Origin: Bryobacterales bacterium
Lineage (GTDB): Bacteria > Acidobacteriota > Terriglobia > Bryobacterales > Bryobacteraceae
Direction of reading: 5' to 3'
DNA: 11,643 nt
Assembly: GCA_003517725.1 (NCBI GenBank)
Contig: DOZZ01000146.1
Coordinates: 1 to 11,643, forward strand
Part shown: piece by piece, positions 1 to 6,928 of the stretch
How the letters are laid out: each line of letters starts with the position of its first letter
How positions within the stretch are numbered: position 1 is the first letter of the stretch
The notes under the pieces: model-generated
What the model was told of the DNA's origin: nothing
The model's input: the letters and a program-made list of their open reading frames with translations, nothing else
The model's database searches: none
Made by a program: the position numbers and the translations under genes

Positions 1-93
1 ATTCTGTTTGACGCAGACGGCTAGGTACAGCAGGTATGGGAAAAACGGGGCACGTCGATCCGTGGCAATTTGCGCGATCAACGCAATATCCAT
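1..93 (-). CDS. 5' end of an unidentified gene, cut by window edge
   Basis: An ATG at 93 on the minus strand opens a frame of 31 codons with no stop before the window edge. It begins MDIALIAQIATDRR, followed by an aromatic and aliphatic stretch (residues 17-27, FFPYLLYLAVC) that could be a short membrane or buried segment. The start is chosen because a full AGGAGGTG lies four bases upstream, which is exceptional in this window. The same frame stays open further upstream, to a stop at 226-228, and reads with GC-rich third positions there. The ATG could therefore be internal to an older, longer gene. I do not recognise the family and assign no function. Confidence 0.4.
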   Translation of the reverse strand, partial: MDIALIAQIATDRRAPFFPYLLYLAVCVKQN

Positions 94-251
94 TTCACAC
101 CTCCTAAAGCGGCGTACGTCGACCGTGAAGCCGCTGTTGACGATGGCCGCGTGCAGCGGGTCGGGTCGTAGTCCGCGCGCCACTCCACGCCGACGCCGTT
201 GCGCTCCCGCAACGGGACAGCTGGGTCAGGCGCAAGCGCACCGACCGCCCA
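94..251 (-). pseudogene. Possible decayed or frameshifted coding sequence
   Basis: Two overlapping minus-strand frames look coding in succession. From about 251 down to about 165, one frame reads VPLRERNGVGVEWRADYDP with nearly every codon ending in G or C. From about 165 down to 94, the next frame reads LHAAIVNSGFTVDVRR, equally GC-rich at third positions, and runs in frame into the ATG at 93. Neither frame is open through both parts: stops lie at 252-254 and 226-228. This suggests one gene broken by a single-base shift, or a sequencing error. I cannot name the family. Third-position bias over about 50 codons is weak evidence, so a non-coding gap remains possible. Confidence 0.25.
98..105 (-). 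promoter_or_regulatory. Strong Shine-Dalgarno site for the minus-strand gene starting at 93
   Basis: The minus strand reads AGGAGGTG followed by TGAA and then ATG, a near-perfect complement to the 16S rRNA tail at normal spacing. Most other starts in this window have no recognisable site, so this one stands out and decides the start at 93. Confidence 0.55.
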
Positions 252-270
252 TTAACCACCTAGCGACTAG

Positions 271-318
271 GCCAGCTACTTGGCCCACGAATACAAGGCC
301 TATCCGATCCCAGCGTAG
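271..318 (+). pseudogene. Short open tail ending exactly at the start of the DUF5615 gene
   Basis: A plus-strand frame reads ASYLAHEYKAYPIPA and then stops with TAG at 316-318, immediately before the ATG at 319. Another stop in the same frame at 268-270 leaves only 15 codons and no start codon. Genes of the DUF5615 type usually follow, touching or overlapping, a DUF433-type antitoxin gene. This tail could be the remnant of such a partner. I see no DUF433 signature in the remaining sequence upstream, so the identification is speculative. Confidence 0.2.
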
Positions 319-678
319 ATGCGCCTGCTGGCTGACGAGAACTTTCCGAAGCCGATTGTCGAGTGGCTCCGCGACGGCAATGATGTACTGTGGGCCCGAA
401 CTGATCGCTCCGGATCGAAGGATGCTGTCCTGTTAGACTTCGCCGAATCAGAAGCCCGCATCGTGCCGAGGCTGGACAAAGACTTCTGGCAGATTGCCCT
501 TCAACGCCGGGTTTCTCTCGAACGGAGCGGTGTGGTGTTGTTTCGAGCGCACCCCGCAACCTCGGAGAATCTCAAGCCGCTCGTACGTGCGTTCGTCGAG
601 GCAAACCGTGCGTGGGCTGGACACATCAGCATTATTGAGGCCGGCGGAATTCAGATGTTGGCCGCTCGCCGGAACTGA
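319..678 (+). CDS. DUF5615 family PIN-like protein (toxin-type)
   Basis: The 119-residue product matches the size and pattern of DUF5615 proteins, PIN-like nucleases usually regarded as toxins of toxin-antitoxin pairs. It opens MRLLADENFP, placing the paired acidic residues D6 and E7 after the first strand. D35 lies in the DxxLL helix. The signature LDKDFWQIA at 52-60 supplies D53 and D55. The end, GHISIIEAGGIQML, is the usual closing strand pair. One deviation is visible: the Thr normally found in the strand before DKDF is absent (IVPRLDKDF). There is no Shine-Dalgarno site, and the TAG of a short upstream frame abuts the ATG. No intact antitoxin gene lies beside it. The gene is somewhat less GC-rich at third positions than its neighbours, which fits acquisition by transfer. 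The family call is firm; RNase activity is inferred. Confidence 0.8.
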   Translation: MRLLADENFPKPIVEWLRDGNDVLWARTDRSGSKDAVLLDFAESEARIVPRLDKDFWQIALQRRVSLERSGVVLFRAHPATSENLKPLVRAFVEANRAWAGHISIIEAGGIQMLAARRN

Positions 679-727
679 CGAGATCGAGCCAACGCACCCG
701 GCTCCGAAAGCGACTAAACTCGCATAG

Positions 728-740
728 TAGGAATATCCTA
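728..740 (+). promoter_or_regulatory. Ribosome binding site inside a small inverted repeat at the VWA gene start
   Basis: TAGGA (728-732) and TCCTA (736-740) are perfect inverted arms around ATA. The first arm holds the Shine-Dalgarno core AGGA, seven bases before the ATG at 740. The second arm ends on the A of that ATG. If it folds in the mRNA, the five-pair stem would hide both the ribosome site and the start codon. The stem is short and AT-rich, so its stability alone is modest. The ribosome site is likely real; a regulatory role is only a possibility. Confidence 0.4.
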
Positions 741-2854
741 TGAGGAAGCTGCTGTTGGTGGCGAGCCTGTGCGCCGGGTTGTCCGCGCAGAGCACGCCAG
801 ACTCGGGCGTGGTGCTGCGCACCACCTCGCGCGAGGTGCTGCTCGACCTGGTGGTCCGCGATAAGCATGAAAAGCTGGTCCCTGGCCTCACAGCCGAGGA
901 CGTCGAAGTTTTTGAAGATGGCGTGCGCCAGACCATCAAGAGCTTCCGTTTGGTCAGCGGCAAAGAACAGCTGGAGTACGAAAAGCAGCAGGCCATTGCG
1001 GCGGCCGGGCCAGGCAAGCCCGCGCAGGTAGTGCGCAACATCAACCTGGTAGCCATCGTGTTTCAGGCCATGAGCCCGCGAGGCCGTGACTTTGCGCGGA
1101 CCGCGGCGCGGGAGTTTCTGACCAATCAGATGCTGCCCAATACCTACGTGGCGGTGTTCAGCCTGGACAGCCGCCTGAACGCGCTGCAGGGTTTCACCAA
1201 CGACAAGGCTGCCTTGTTGGCCGCGGTGCAACGCGCGTCCACCGGTAACTACTCCGATTTCGCCAAGACCTCGAACGACATTCTGAATCACGTGGGCTAC
1301 ACCGTGAGCGGCGGCGAGACTGGGATTCAGGTGACGCCATCGGTCGATCCGGCGACCACCGTGGGACTTGCCACGGCCGGGATTGAAGCGAGTCTGGACG
1401 GGGCCGCGAAGGTGCTGGCCGGCATCGTGCACTCGTCGCTGTTGGTGGATAACTATTCGGTTGGTATGCGTTCGACCGCCGCGCTGCTGGCCATGACGCG
1501 CGAATTGGGGCGCATGCCGGGCCGCAAGACGGTGCTGTACCTGTCGGAAGGCCTGGTGCTGCCGGCCGATAACCAGGGATTGTTTCACAGGGCCATCAGC
1601 GAGGCCAATCGCAACAACGTCAGCTTCTATTCCGTCGATACTCGCGGCCTGACCACCGCCAGCGCCTCCCAGGGCGGACTCGCGGAACTGTCGGCTCTGG
1701 CCAACACCAGCCGGCATCAAACCGACAATAGCCCCGTGGGCGGGCAGTTCCAGGACGACTATCTGCAGTACGCGGTGCGGGCCGCCAATACGCAGGCCAG
1801 CATGGCCGAACTGGCGCAGAGCACCGGCGGCTTTCTGATCGCCGACACCAACGATTTGAAGAAGCCGCTGGCGCGCGTGATGGAGGATATCCGCACGCAT
1901 TACGAACTGACGTATGTGCCGCAGTCGACTAAATACGATGGCCGCTTCCGTAAGCTGGAGGTGCGGCTGGTGCCCGCCAACCTGCACGTCCAAACGCGCA
2001 ACGGTTATTACGCGCTGCCTTCGTTAGGCGGTGATGCGGTGCAGCCGTTCGAGATGGCCAACCTGGCGGCGCTCAGCGCGTCTACGTTGCCGCGGGCTTT
2101 CGCGTATCGCGCCGAGGCGCTGCGTTTCCGGCCTAACCCGGAATCGCGCCAGTGCTCCATCACGTTTGAGGTGCCCATCGCGAATCTGAAGGCGGTCGAA
2201 GATGCCGAGCACAAGCAGACCCAGGTGCATGCCAGCTTTCTGGCGCTGGTGAAAGATGTGACCGGGCAGGTGGTGAGCAAGATCAGCCGCGACGTGCCCC
2301 ACGCGGTGGCGTCGTCGAAGTGGACCCAGTTTCAAGCGGGGAACATGATCTTCAGCGAACCCTTCGATCTGCCGGTGGGCCGCTACACGCTCGAGACGTC
2401 GGTGGTGGACATGAACTCCGGCCAGGCCAGCGCCAAGCGCTCGGTGCTGCTGGTGGATGGCGCGGCCGGCGTGGGGCTCAGCAGCATTGCGCTGGTGCGC
2501 CGCGTGGACCCGTTGCAAGCGCCGCGCGATCCGGCGGATCCGCTCGAATTCGAAGGCGGCAAGGTGACGGTCACGCTGGCTGACGAGGTCAAGAGCGGCG
2601 ACGACGTATCGATGTACTTCGTGGTGTATCCGCGCGGCGAGGCGGGCGTTGAGCAGCCGACATTAACCCTGCAATTCTTCGCCGACGGCAAAGAGGTCGC
2701 GCGCGAAACACCGGCCTTGCCGCCGCCGGACGCGAGCGGCGCGATTCCGTTCGTGACCGAGGCGCGGCTGCGCCCCGGCGCCTACGAGGTGCGCGTAACG
2801 GTGCGGCAGGCCACATCCAGCATGCAGGAAATTTCAGGATTTGTGGTGCAATAG
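740..2854 (+). CDS. Secreted VWA-like protein, VWFA-related Acidobacterial domain type
   Basis: The 704-residue product begins with a signal peptide (MRKLLLVASLCAGLSAQ, probable cleavage after SAQ or nearby). A Big/Ig-like strand region at about 33-72 carries the typical LVVRDKHEKLVPGLTAEDVEVFEDG pattern in shortened form. A von Willebrand factor A-like fold follows at about 100-310: hydrophobic strand NLVAIVF, helix REFLTNQ, then FTNDKAALLAAV, GRKTVLYLSEGL and FYSVDTRGL. Residues 355-427 form the closing segment of this family (GGFLIADTNDL, then HYELTYVP and NGYYALP). About 275 further residues look like beta-sandwich material. The metal site DxSxS is not conserved: the equivalent residues are F108, Q109, A110, M111, S112. 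Its role is probably extracytoplasmic binding; the ligand is unknown. It appears to lead the run with ruvX and mltG (10-base gap). Start chosen for AGGA at 729 and the signal peptide. Confidence 0.85.
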   Translation: MRKLLLVASLCAGLSAQSTPDSGVVLRTTSREVLLDLVVRDKHEKLVPGLTAEDVEVFEDGVRQTIKSFRLVSGKEQLEYEKQQAIAAAGPGKPAQVVRNINLVAIVFQAMSPRGRDFARTAAREFLTNQMLPNTYVAVFSLDSRLNALQGFTNDKAALLAAVQRASTGNYSDFAKTSNDILNHVGYTVSGGETGIQVTPSVDPATTVGLATAGIEASLDGAAKVLAGIVHSSLLVDNYSVGMRSTAALLAMTRELGRMPGRKTVLYLSEGLVLPADNQGLFHRAISEANRNNVSFYSVDTRGLTTASASQGGLAELSALANTSRHQTDNSPVGGQFQDDYLQYAVRAANTQASMAELAQSTGGFLIADTNDLKKPLARVMEDIRTHYELTYVPQSTKYDGRFRKLEVRLVPANLHVQTRNGYYALPSLGGDAVQPFEMANLAALSASTLPRAFAYRAEALRFRPNPESRQCSITFEVPIANLKAVEDAEHKQTQVHASFLALVKDVTGQVVSKISRDVPHAVASSKWTQFQAGNMIFSEPFDLPVGRYTLETSVVDMNSGQASAKRSVLLVDGAAGVGLSSIALVRRVDPLQAPRDPADPLEFEGGKVTVTLADEVKSGDDVSMYFVVYPRGEAGVEQPTLTLQFFADGKEVARETPALPPPDASGAIPFVTEARLRPGAYEVRVTVRQATSSMQEISGFVVQ

Positions 2855-2864
2855 CGCCTGAATA

Positions 2865-3308
2865 ATGAATTCACGACCGGGGCGCATTCTCGCATTGGAT
2901 CTCGGCACGCGCCGCATTGGCCTGGCGCTTAGCGACGGGCTGGGCATCACGGCCCAGGGGCTCGAAACACTGCTGCGACGCAACAAGCGCGCCGACCTGG
3001 CGGCTATCGCGAACATCGTGCGCGAGCGGCAGGTGGAGCTGATCCTGGTGGGCTTGCCACTGCGCATGAGCGGTGAAGCCGGCACGCAGGCGGAATGGGC
3101 GCGTGAGTTTGCCGCCGTGCTGGAACAATATTGTGGAGTGCCGGTGACGTTGCGCGATGAGCGCCTGACTAGCGTTGAGGCCGAGCGCGCGTTGCGCGGC
3201 AGCGGCGTGCCTCAGGATCAGCGCAAGGCCGCTATCGACCGCCTGTCGGCGACCATCCTGCTGCAAAGTTATCTGGATTCGCTGGCGGCCGCGGGGGCGC
3301 AATCGTGA
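2865..3308 (+). CDS. ruvX: RuvX/YqgF family pre-16S rRNA nuclease / Holliday junction resolvase-like
   Basis: The 147-residue protein has the RNase H-like YqgF fold and normal family length. LALDLGTRRIGLALSD at 9-24 carries the first catalytic Asp, D12. ILVGLPLRMSGEAG at 60-73 matches the conserved GLP-x-(6)-G loop. RDERLTSVEA at 97-106 carries the second acidic cluster. AAIDRLSATILLQSYLD at 122-138 carries the final Asp, D125, and the terminal helix. In E. coli the homologue is required for maturing the 5' end of 16S rRNA; a Holliday-junction role was proposed earlier. The protein is cytoplasmic. The gene starts ten bases after the VWA stop with no clear ribosome site. It overlaps mltG by four bases (GTGA), indicating translational coupling. 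Adjacency of ruvX and mltG is common in bacteria and strengthens both calls. Confidence 0.95.
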   Translation: MNSRPGRILALDLGTRRIGLALSDGLGITAQGLETLLRRNKRADLAAIANIVRERQVELILVGLPLRMSGEAGTQAEWAREFAAVLEQYCGVPVTLRDERLTSVEAERALRGSGVPQDQRKAAIDRLSATILLQSYLDSLAAAGAQS

Positions 3309-4315
3309 AGTTCTTCCGGCTGCTGGCGATTGTGGTGGTGCTGGGCGCCCTGGCCGCGGGGTTCGCTTATTTCCGCACCACGCAGACCTACCAGGGCTTT
3401 CAGGACCAGGTCTACCTCGACATTCCGCACGGCGCCAACACGCGTTTTATCGGCGACCTGCTGGCGCGCAAAGGCGTCGTCCGCAGCTCCTGGGACTTCA
3501 TCGCGGCGCGCGCCATCCAACAGGTGGTGGGGCGCAACATCACGCTGCAGGCCGGCGAATACCGCTTCGCGCGGCCCGCGTCGCCCAATGAAGTGCTGTA
3601 CCGCATCGCGCGCGGCGACATCTTCTTTTTCCGCCTGATCGTGCCCGAAGGCTACAACATGTTCGACACCGCCGCCGCTGTCAAGAAGCTGGGCACTTTC
3701 TCCGATGCCGCGTTCCTAAAGGAAGTGCGCAATCCGGCGCTGATCAAAGATCTGGATCCGGACGCGCCCAGCCTGGAGGGCTATCTTTTTCCCGACACCT
3801 ATCATTTGACACGCGCGACGACGCCGCACCAACTTGCGATGGCCATGACGGACCGCTTCCGCAACGCCTGGCGCAGTCTGGACGGCAAGTCGGTGCACAA
3901 GACCGTCACGCTAGCGTCGCTGGTGGAGCGCGAGGCGCGCCGGCCGGAGGAACGCCCGCGGATCGCCTCGGTCTTCGAGAACCGTCTGGATCTGGGCATG
4001 AAACTGGATTGCGACCCCACCACGGTCTACGCGGCGCTGCTGGCCGGCGACTACCGCGGCAAGATTTACCGCAGCGATCTGGATCGCGAGAGCCCCTGGA
4101 ACACCTATAAGAGTCCGGGCCTGCCGCCGGGGCCCATCGCCAATCCCGGCTTGAGCTCGCTCAAAGCGGCGCTGCACCCGGAGAGCAGCCAGTACCTGTA
4201 CTTTGTGGCCAAGGGCGACGGCTCCGGCGGCCACGCCTTCACGCAAACGCTGGCGGAGCACCAGGAAGCCACCCAAACTCTGCGCCGTGCCGAGAAGCAG
4301 CAGACGCAAAATTAG
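3305..4315 (+). CDS. mltG: Endolytic murein transglycosylase MltG
   Basis: This enzyme cuts glycan strands of new peptidoglycan internally and is thought to set strand length, acting at the outer face of the cytoplasmic membrane. The 336-residue product has one N-terminal membrane anchor (about 4-23) and a LysM-like region (about 35-115, including the ITLQAGEYRF segment). The YceG catalytic domain covers about 116-325. Diagnostic motifs are IVPEGYNMFD (112-121), LEGYLFPDTY (157-166), TLASLVERE (202-210) with the expected catalytic Glu E208, ENRLDLGMKLDCDPTTVYA and SPWNTYKSPGLPPGPIANPG. The GTG start at 3305 overlaps the ruvX stop, and translating from there gives the anchor directly. Length and motif order are complete, so it should be active. 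An unrecognised protein gene overlaps its 3' end. Confidence 0.95.
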   Translation: MKFFRLLAIVVVLGALAAGFAYFRTTQTYQGFQDQVYLDIPHGANTRFIGDLLARKGVVRSSWDFIAARAIQQVVGRNITLQAGEYRFARPASPNEVLYRIARGDIFFFRLIVPEGYNMFDTAAAVKKLGTFSDAAFLKEVRNPALIKDLDPDAPSLEGYLFPDTYHLTRATTPHQLAMAMTDRFRNAWRSLDGKSVHKTVTLASLVEREARRPEERPRIASVFENRLDLGMKLDCDPTTVYAALLAGDYRGKIYRSDLDRESPWNTYKSPGLPPGPIANPGLSSLKAALHPESSQYLYFVAKGDGSGGHAFTQTLAEHQEATQTLRRAEKQQTQN

Positions 4316-4730
4316 CGAGTGGGTCCAGGCTCGCGGATGGCGGCACGTGGGCGCCGCCGAGTGGGGCGAGCTCAGCGCCGCATTTCCAGACAACAGCAAA
4401 ACACTTTTCAACGAGGTGCTGGCCGAGGCCGCCATCAGCGTGGAGCAGCCATTTCGGGGCGTGGATACCGGATCGCTCAAAGGGCTGGAGCAGACGCTGC
4501 GCGAGTTAAGCGCGTACTACGCGGGGTCTGAAAAGGATGCACAGCGCATGTGCCGTGCGATGGTGATCGCGGCCAAAGACCGCGCGCGATTCGCCAGCCG
4601 CGGCGTGAAGGCAGAGCTTGCCAAGCGCGAGCTTAAGGCGCGCATGGTGGAGTGGATGCTGGTGTGGCTCGACGACCCGACAGTCTTTCCCATCTGGGCC
4701 ACGCTGCGGCAGGCGGCCGAGCAGCGCTGA
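4287..4730 (+). CDS. Unrecognised soluble helical protein downstream of mltG
   Basis: I do not recognise this family. With a GTG start at 4287 the product has 147 residues. The convincing part begins near ISEWVQARGWRHV and runs to FPIWATLRQAAEQR. It has no signal peptide or membrane segment and looks mainly helical: GLEQTLRELSAYYAG, MCRAMVIAAKDRARFA and LKARMVEWMLVWLDDP are amphipathic stretches rich in Trp, Arg and Glu. Third positions are strongly GC-rich throughout, supporting real coding. The true start is uncertain: GTG 4287 overlaps mltG by 29 bases, GTG 4347 leaves a gap, and an ATT at 4311 sits on the mltG stop. The coupling suggests expression with mltG, but nothing in the sequence shows a cell-wall role. 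It ends directly against the stop of the convergent gene at 4731. Confidence 0.7.
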   Translation: MPRSSRRKISEWVQARGWRHVGAAEWGELSAAFPDNSKTLFNEVLAEAAISVEQPFRGVDTGSLKGLEQTLRELSAYYAGSEKDAQRMCRAMVIAAKDRARFASRGVKAELAKRELKARMVEWMLVWLDDPTVFPIWATLRQAAEQR

Positions 4731-5045
4731 CTACTGCAGCTCGATCGTCTCGACGTGCAAGGTGTCGCCGTCCATCGAGCCCGTGACTTTCGCCTTCAGG
4801 TCTTTCTCCTTCGTGGATTTGCGCAGCATCGCCAGGGTTTGAGCATTGCCGGTCTCATCCAGTTTGACGAACTTGCCGTCGGCCGTCACCAGGCCGTAGC
4901 CGCTCTTGGCGCAGGCCAGCGCGCACTCGCGGGTGTGGCCGGCCAGGTCCTTGCCTTTGCACATGACGTCCACCAGGGTGCCGCTCCAGGTTTCAGCCAG
5001 CGCGCTTCCGCACACTACAAGCAACAGCAACGCAACACGTTTCAT
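4731..5045 (-). CDS. Small secreted cysteine-containing protein, resembling DUF5818-type proteins
   Basis: Starting at the ATG at 5045, the 104-residue product has a clear signal peptide, MKRVALLLLVVCGSALA, with cleavage expected after ALA (residue 17). An in-frame ATG five codons earlier (5060) would put polar residues ahead of the signal, so 5045 is preferred. The mature part opens TWSGTLVDVMCKGKD and has three cysteines, C29, C41 and C45, the last two as CALAC. Short beta-strand-like segments follow (GLVTADGKFVKLD, KVTGSMDGDTLHVETIEL). This pattern (DxMC, paired Cys in a helix, a displayed-DGK strand, a closing VTG strand) resembles small secreted acidobacterial proteins grouped as DUF5818. 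That link is from memory and not certain. Function is unknown. The gene is divergent from the ABC exporter at 5078. Confidence 0.75.
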   Translation of the reverse strand: MKRVALLLLVVCGSALAETWSGTLVDVMCKGKDLAGHTRECALACAKSGYGLVTADGKFVKLDETGNAQTLAMLRKSTKEKDLKAKVTGSMDGDTLHVETIELQ

Positions 5046-5077
5046 GGGGCTAGTGTACACCGGGTTACCCTGAATTG
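5046..5077. promoter_or_regulatory. Divergent start region with two small palindromes
   Basis: Only 32 bases separate the ATG at 5045 (minus) from the ATG at 5078 (plus). They contain the perfect eight-base palindrome GTGTACAC (5053-5060) and the inverted repeat GGGT-T-ACCC (5062-5070). On the minus strand, TACACT resembles a -10 box six bases before the ATG, which would give a nearly leaderless transcript. No good -35 is seen for either direction. Both short palindromes could arise by chance; shared control of the two genes is inference. Confidence 0.3.
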
Positions 5078-6928
5078 ATGGAAGAAGAGGTCCTCGGCAA
5101 AGCCTACGACGGACGTCTGATGCGCCGGCTGTTGGGCTACATGCTGCCGTACCGCCGCCAGGTCCTGCTGTCGCTGGTGTTTCTGTTCGCGTATTCCACG
5201 CTGCAGGTATGCGGGCCGCTGCTGACCAAGCTGGCCATTGACCGCTACCTGACCCGTGAGCACGCCGATCCCGGTCCGTGGCTGCACTGGCTGGCGGCCG
5301 ATCCGATCACCGGCCTGGCGCAAGTTGCTGGCCTTTATTTATTGGTGCTGCTGGCGTCGTTCGTCAGTGAATTCGGCCAGATGGTGCTGATGCAATACAC
5401 CGGCCAACTGGCCATGTTCGATCTGCGCCGCGAGCTCATGACGCACCTGCAGCGGCTGGAGATCGCCTTCTTCGACAAGAACCCGGTGGGCCGGCTGGTC
5501 ACTCGAATGACCAGCGATGTGGATGTGCTCAATGACCTGTTCGCTTCCGGGCTGGTGACGATTCTGGGCGACCTGCTGTCGCTCAGCTTCATCATCCTGG
5601 CGATGTTCCGCATGAGCGTGGGGCTGACGCTGCTGATGCTGGCCGTGATGCCGCTGGTGATCTTCGCGACTATGATTTTCCGGCGCACCGTGGCGCACAG
5701 TTACCGCCGCATCCGCCTGGCCATCGCGCGCATAAACGCCTATCTGCAGGAGCACATCGCCGGCATGGCGGTGCTGCAGCTGTTCAACCGCGAGCGCCGC
5801 AGTATCGCCGAATTCGATGCCATCAACCGCCAGCACATGGAAGCCTACAAAGACACTATCGTGGCCTACGGATGGTTTTATCCGGTGGTGGAATTTCTGG
5901 CCTACCTGTCGCTGGCGTTCGTGCTCTCCTATGGCGGGTGGCGCGTGGGACAGGGCAAGCTCACGCTGGGCGTGGTGGTCGCGTTCCTGCAGTTCGGACT
6001 GCGCTTCTTCCGGCCCATTCAGGATTTGAGCGAAAAATATAACATCCTGCAGGGCGCCATGGCGTCCAGCGAGCGCATCTTCCATTTGCTCGACACACCC
6101 GTGCAGATCGAAGTCCCTGCCGCCCCGAAGGTGCCCGCCGATATTGCGCGGATCGAGTTCGACCACGTCTGGTTCGCCTACAAAGGCGAGGACTGGGTAC
6201 TGCGCGACGTATCGTTTTCGATCGAGCCGGGCGAGACCGTGGCGATCGTGGGCCACACGGGCGCGGGCAAAACCACCATCATCAGCCTGCTACTGCGCTT
6301 CTATGACGTACAGCGCGGCAGTATCCGCCTGGGCGGCGTGGATGTGCGCGACGTCGATCCTGCCTTGCTGCGCGGGCAGTTCGGCGTGGTGCTGCAAGAC
6401 CCGTATCTTTTCAGCGGCAGCATTGCCGAAAACATTCGGCTCGGCACCGAGGGCATTACGGATGCCGCGCTCGAAGAGGCCGCTCGCCAGGTGAACGTGC
6501 TGGACTTCATCGAGTCCCTGCCCCTGAAATTCGAGCAGCCCGTGCGCGAACGCGGCAGCTCGCTTTCCACCGGCCAGAAGCAGCTGATCAACTTCGCCCG
6601 CGCGCTGGCGCATCAGCCGCGGTTCCTGATTCTGGACGAAGCCACGTCGAGCGTCGACACCGACACGGAGTTGCGCGTGCGCGACGCTCTGGCGCGCATG
6701 ATCGAAGGCCGCACGTCGATCGTGATTGCGCATCGCCTGTCGACGGTGCAGCGCGCCGACCGCATTCTGGTGATGCACCGCGGCCAGTTGCGCGAAGAGG
6801 GCTCGCACCAGCAACTGCTCGCCCAGCGCGGTATCTACTGGAAGCTCTACCAGCTGCAGTATAAGGATCAGGAGTCCGCCAAAGCCGCGCCGCCGGATGT
6901 GGGCGAACTGACGCTGCCGGGCCGTTAA
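5078..6928 (+). CDS. ABC exporter half-transporter, fused membrane and ATPase domains (MsbA/YheH-like)
   Basis: The 616-residue product is a complete ABCB-type half-transporter working as a dimer in the cytoplasmic membrane. The membrane domain with about six helices covers roughly 25-310, and the coupling-region motif FFDKNPVGRLVTRMTSDVD lies at 131-149. The ATPase domain runs from about 355. Walker A is GHTGAGKTT (392-400) and the Q-loop Gln is Q440 in VLQDPYLF. The signature is LSTGQ (496-500), Walker B FLILD (516-520) with catalytic Glu E521, and the switch His is H552 in IAHRLSTV. All are canonical, so a homodimer could be active. The substrate cannot be told from sequence; lipids, drugs and peptides are exported by such proteins. 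I start at ATG 5078 rather than TTG 5075. No second half-transporter is adjacent. Its stop overlaps that of convergent glcF. Confidence 0.93.
   Translation: MEEEVLGKAYDGRLMRRLLGYMLPYRRQVLLSLVFLFAYSTLQVCGPLLTKLAIDRYLTREHADPGPWLHWLAADPITGLAQVAGLYLLVLLASFVSEFGQMVLMQYTGQLAMFDLRRELMTHLQRLEIAFFDKNPVGRLVTRMTSDVDVLNDLFASGLVTILGDLLSLSFIILAMFRMSVGLTLLMLAVMPLVIFATMIFRRTVAHSYRRIRLAIARINAYLQEHIAGMAVLQLFNRERRSIAEFDAINRQHMEAYKDTIVAYGWFYPVVEFLAYLSLAFVLSYGGWRVGQGKLTLGVVVAFLQFGLRFFRPIQDLSEKYNILQGAMASSERIFHLLDTPVQIEVPAAPKVPADIARIEFDHVWFAYKGEDWVLRDVSFSIEPGETVAIVGHTGAGKTTIISLLLRFYDVQRGSIRLGGVDVRDVDPALLRGQFGVVLQDPYLFSGSIAENIRLGTEGITDAALEEAARQVNVLDFIESLPLKFEQPVRERGSSLSTGQKQLINFARALAHQPRFLILDEATSSVDTDTELRVRDALARMIEGRTSIVIAHRLSTVQRADRILVMHRGQLREEGSHQQLLAQRGIYWKLYQLQYKDQESAKAAPPDVGELTLPGR

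Noticed and set aside
8..436. Plus-strand open frame of 142 codons across the left end
   Set aside because: It is Arg-, Thr- and Ser-rich with no pattern. It overlaps the DUF5615 gene in another frame and is antisense to more convincing minus-strand coding sequence.
632..1993. Long minus-strand open frame (453 codons) opposite the VWA gene
   Set aside because: It is His-, Gln- and Arg-rich with no domain, and lies fully against a gene with signal peptide and family motifs. This is a usual shadow in GC-rich DNA.
5339..6256. Minus-strand open frame (305 codons) opposite the ABC exporter
   Set aside because: His- and Gln-rich antisense reading of a canonical membrane domain.
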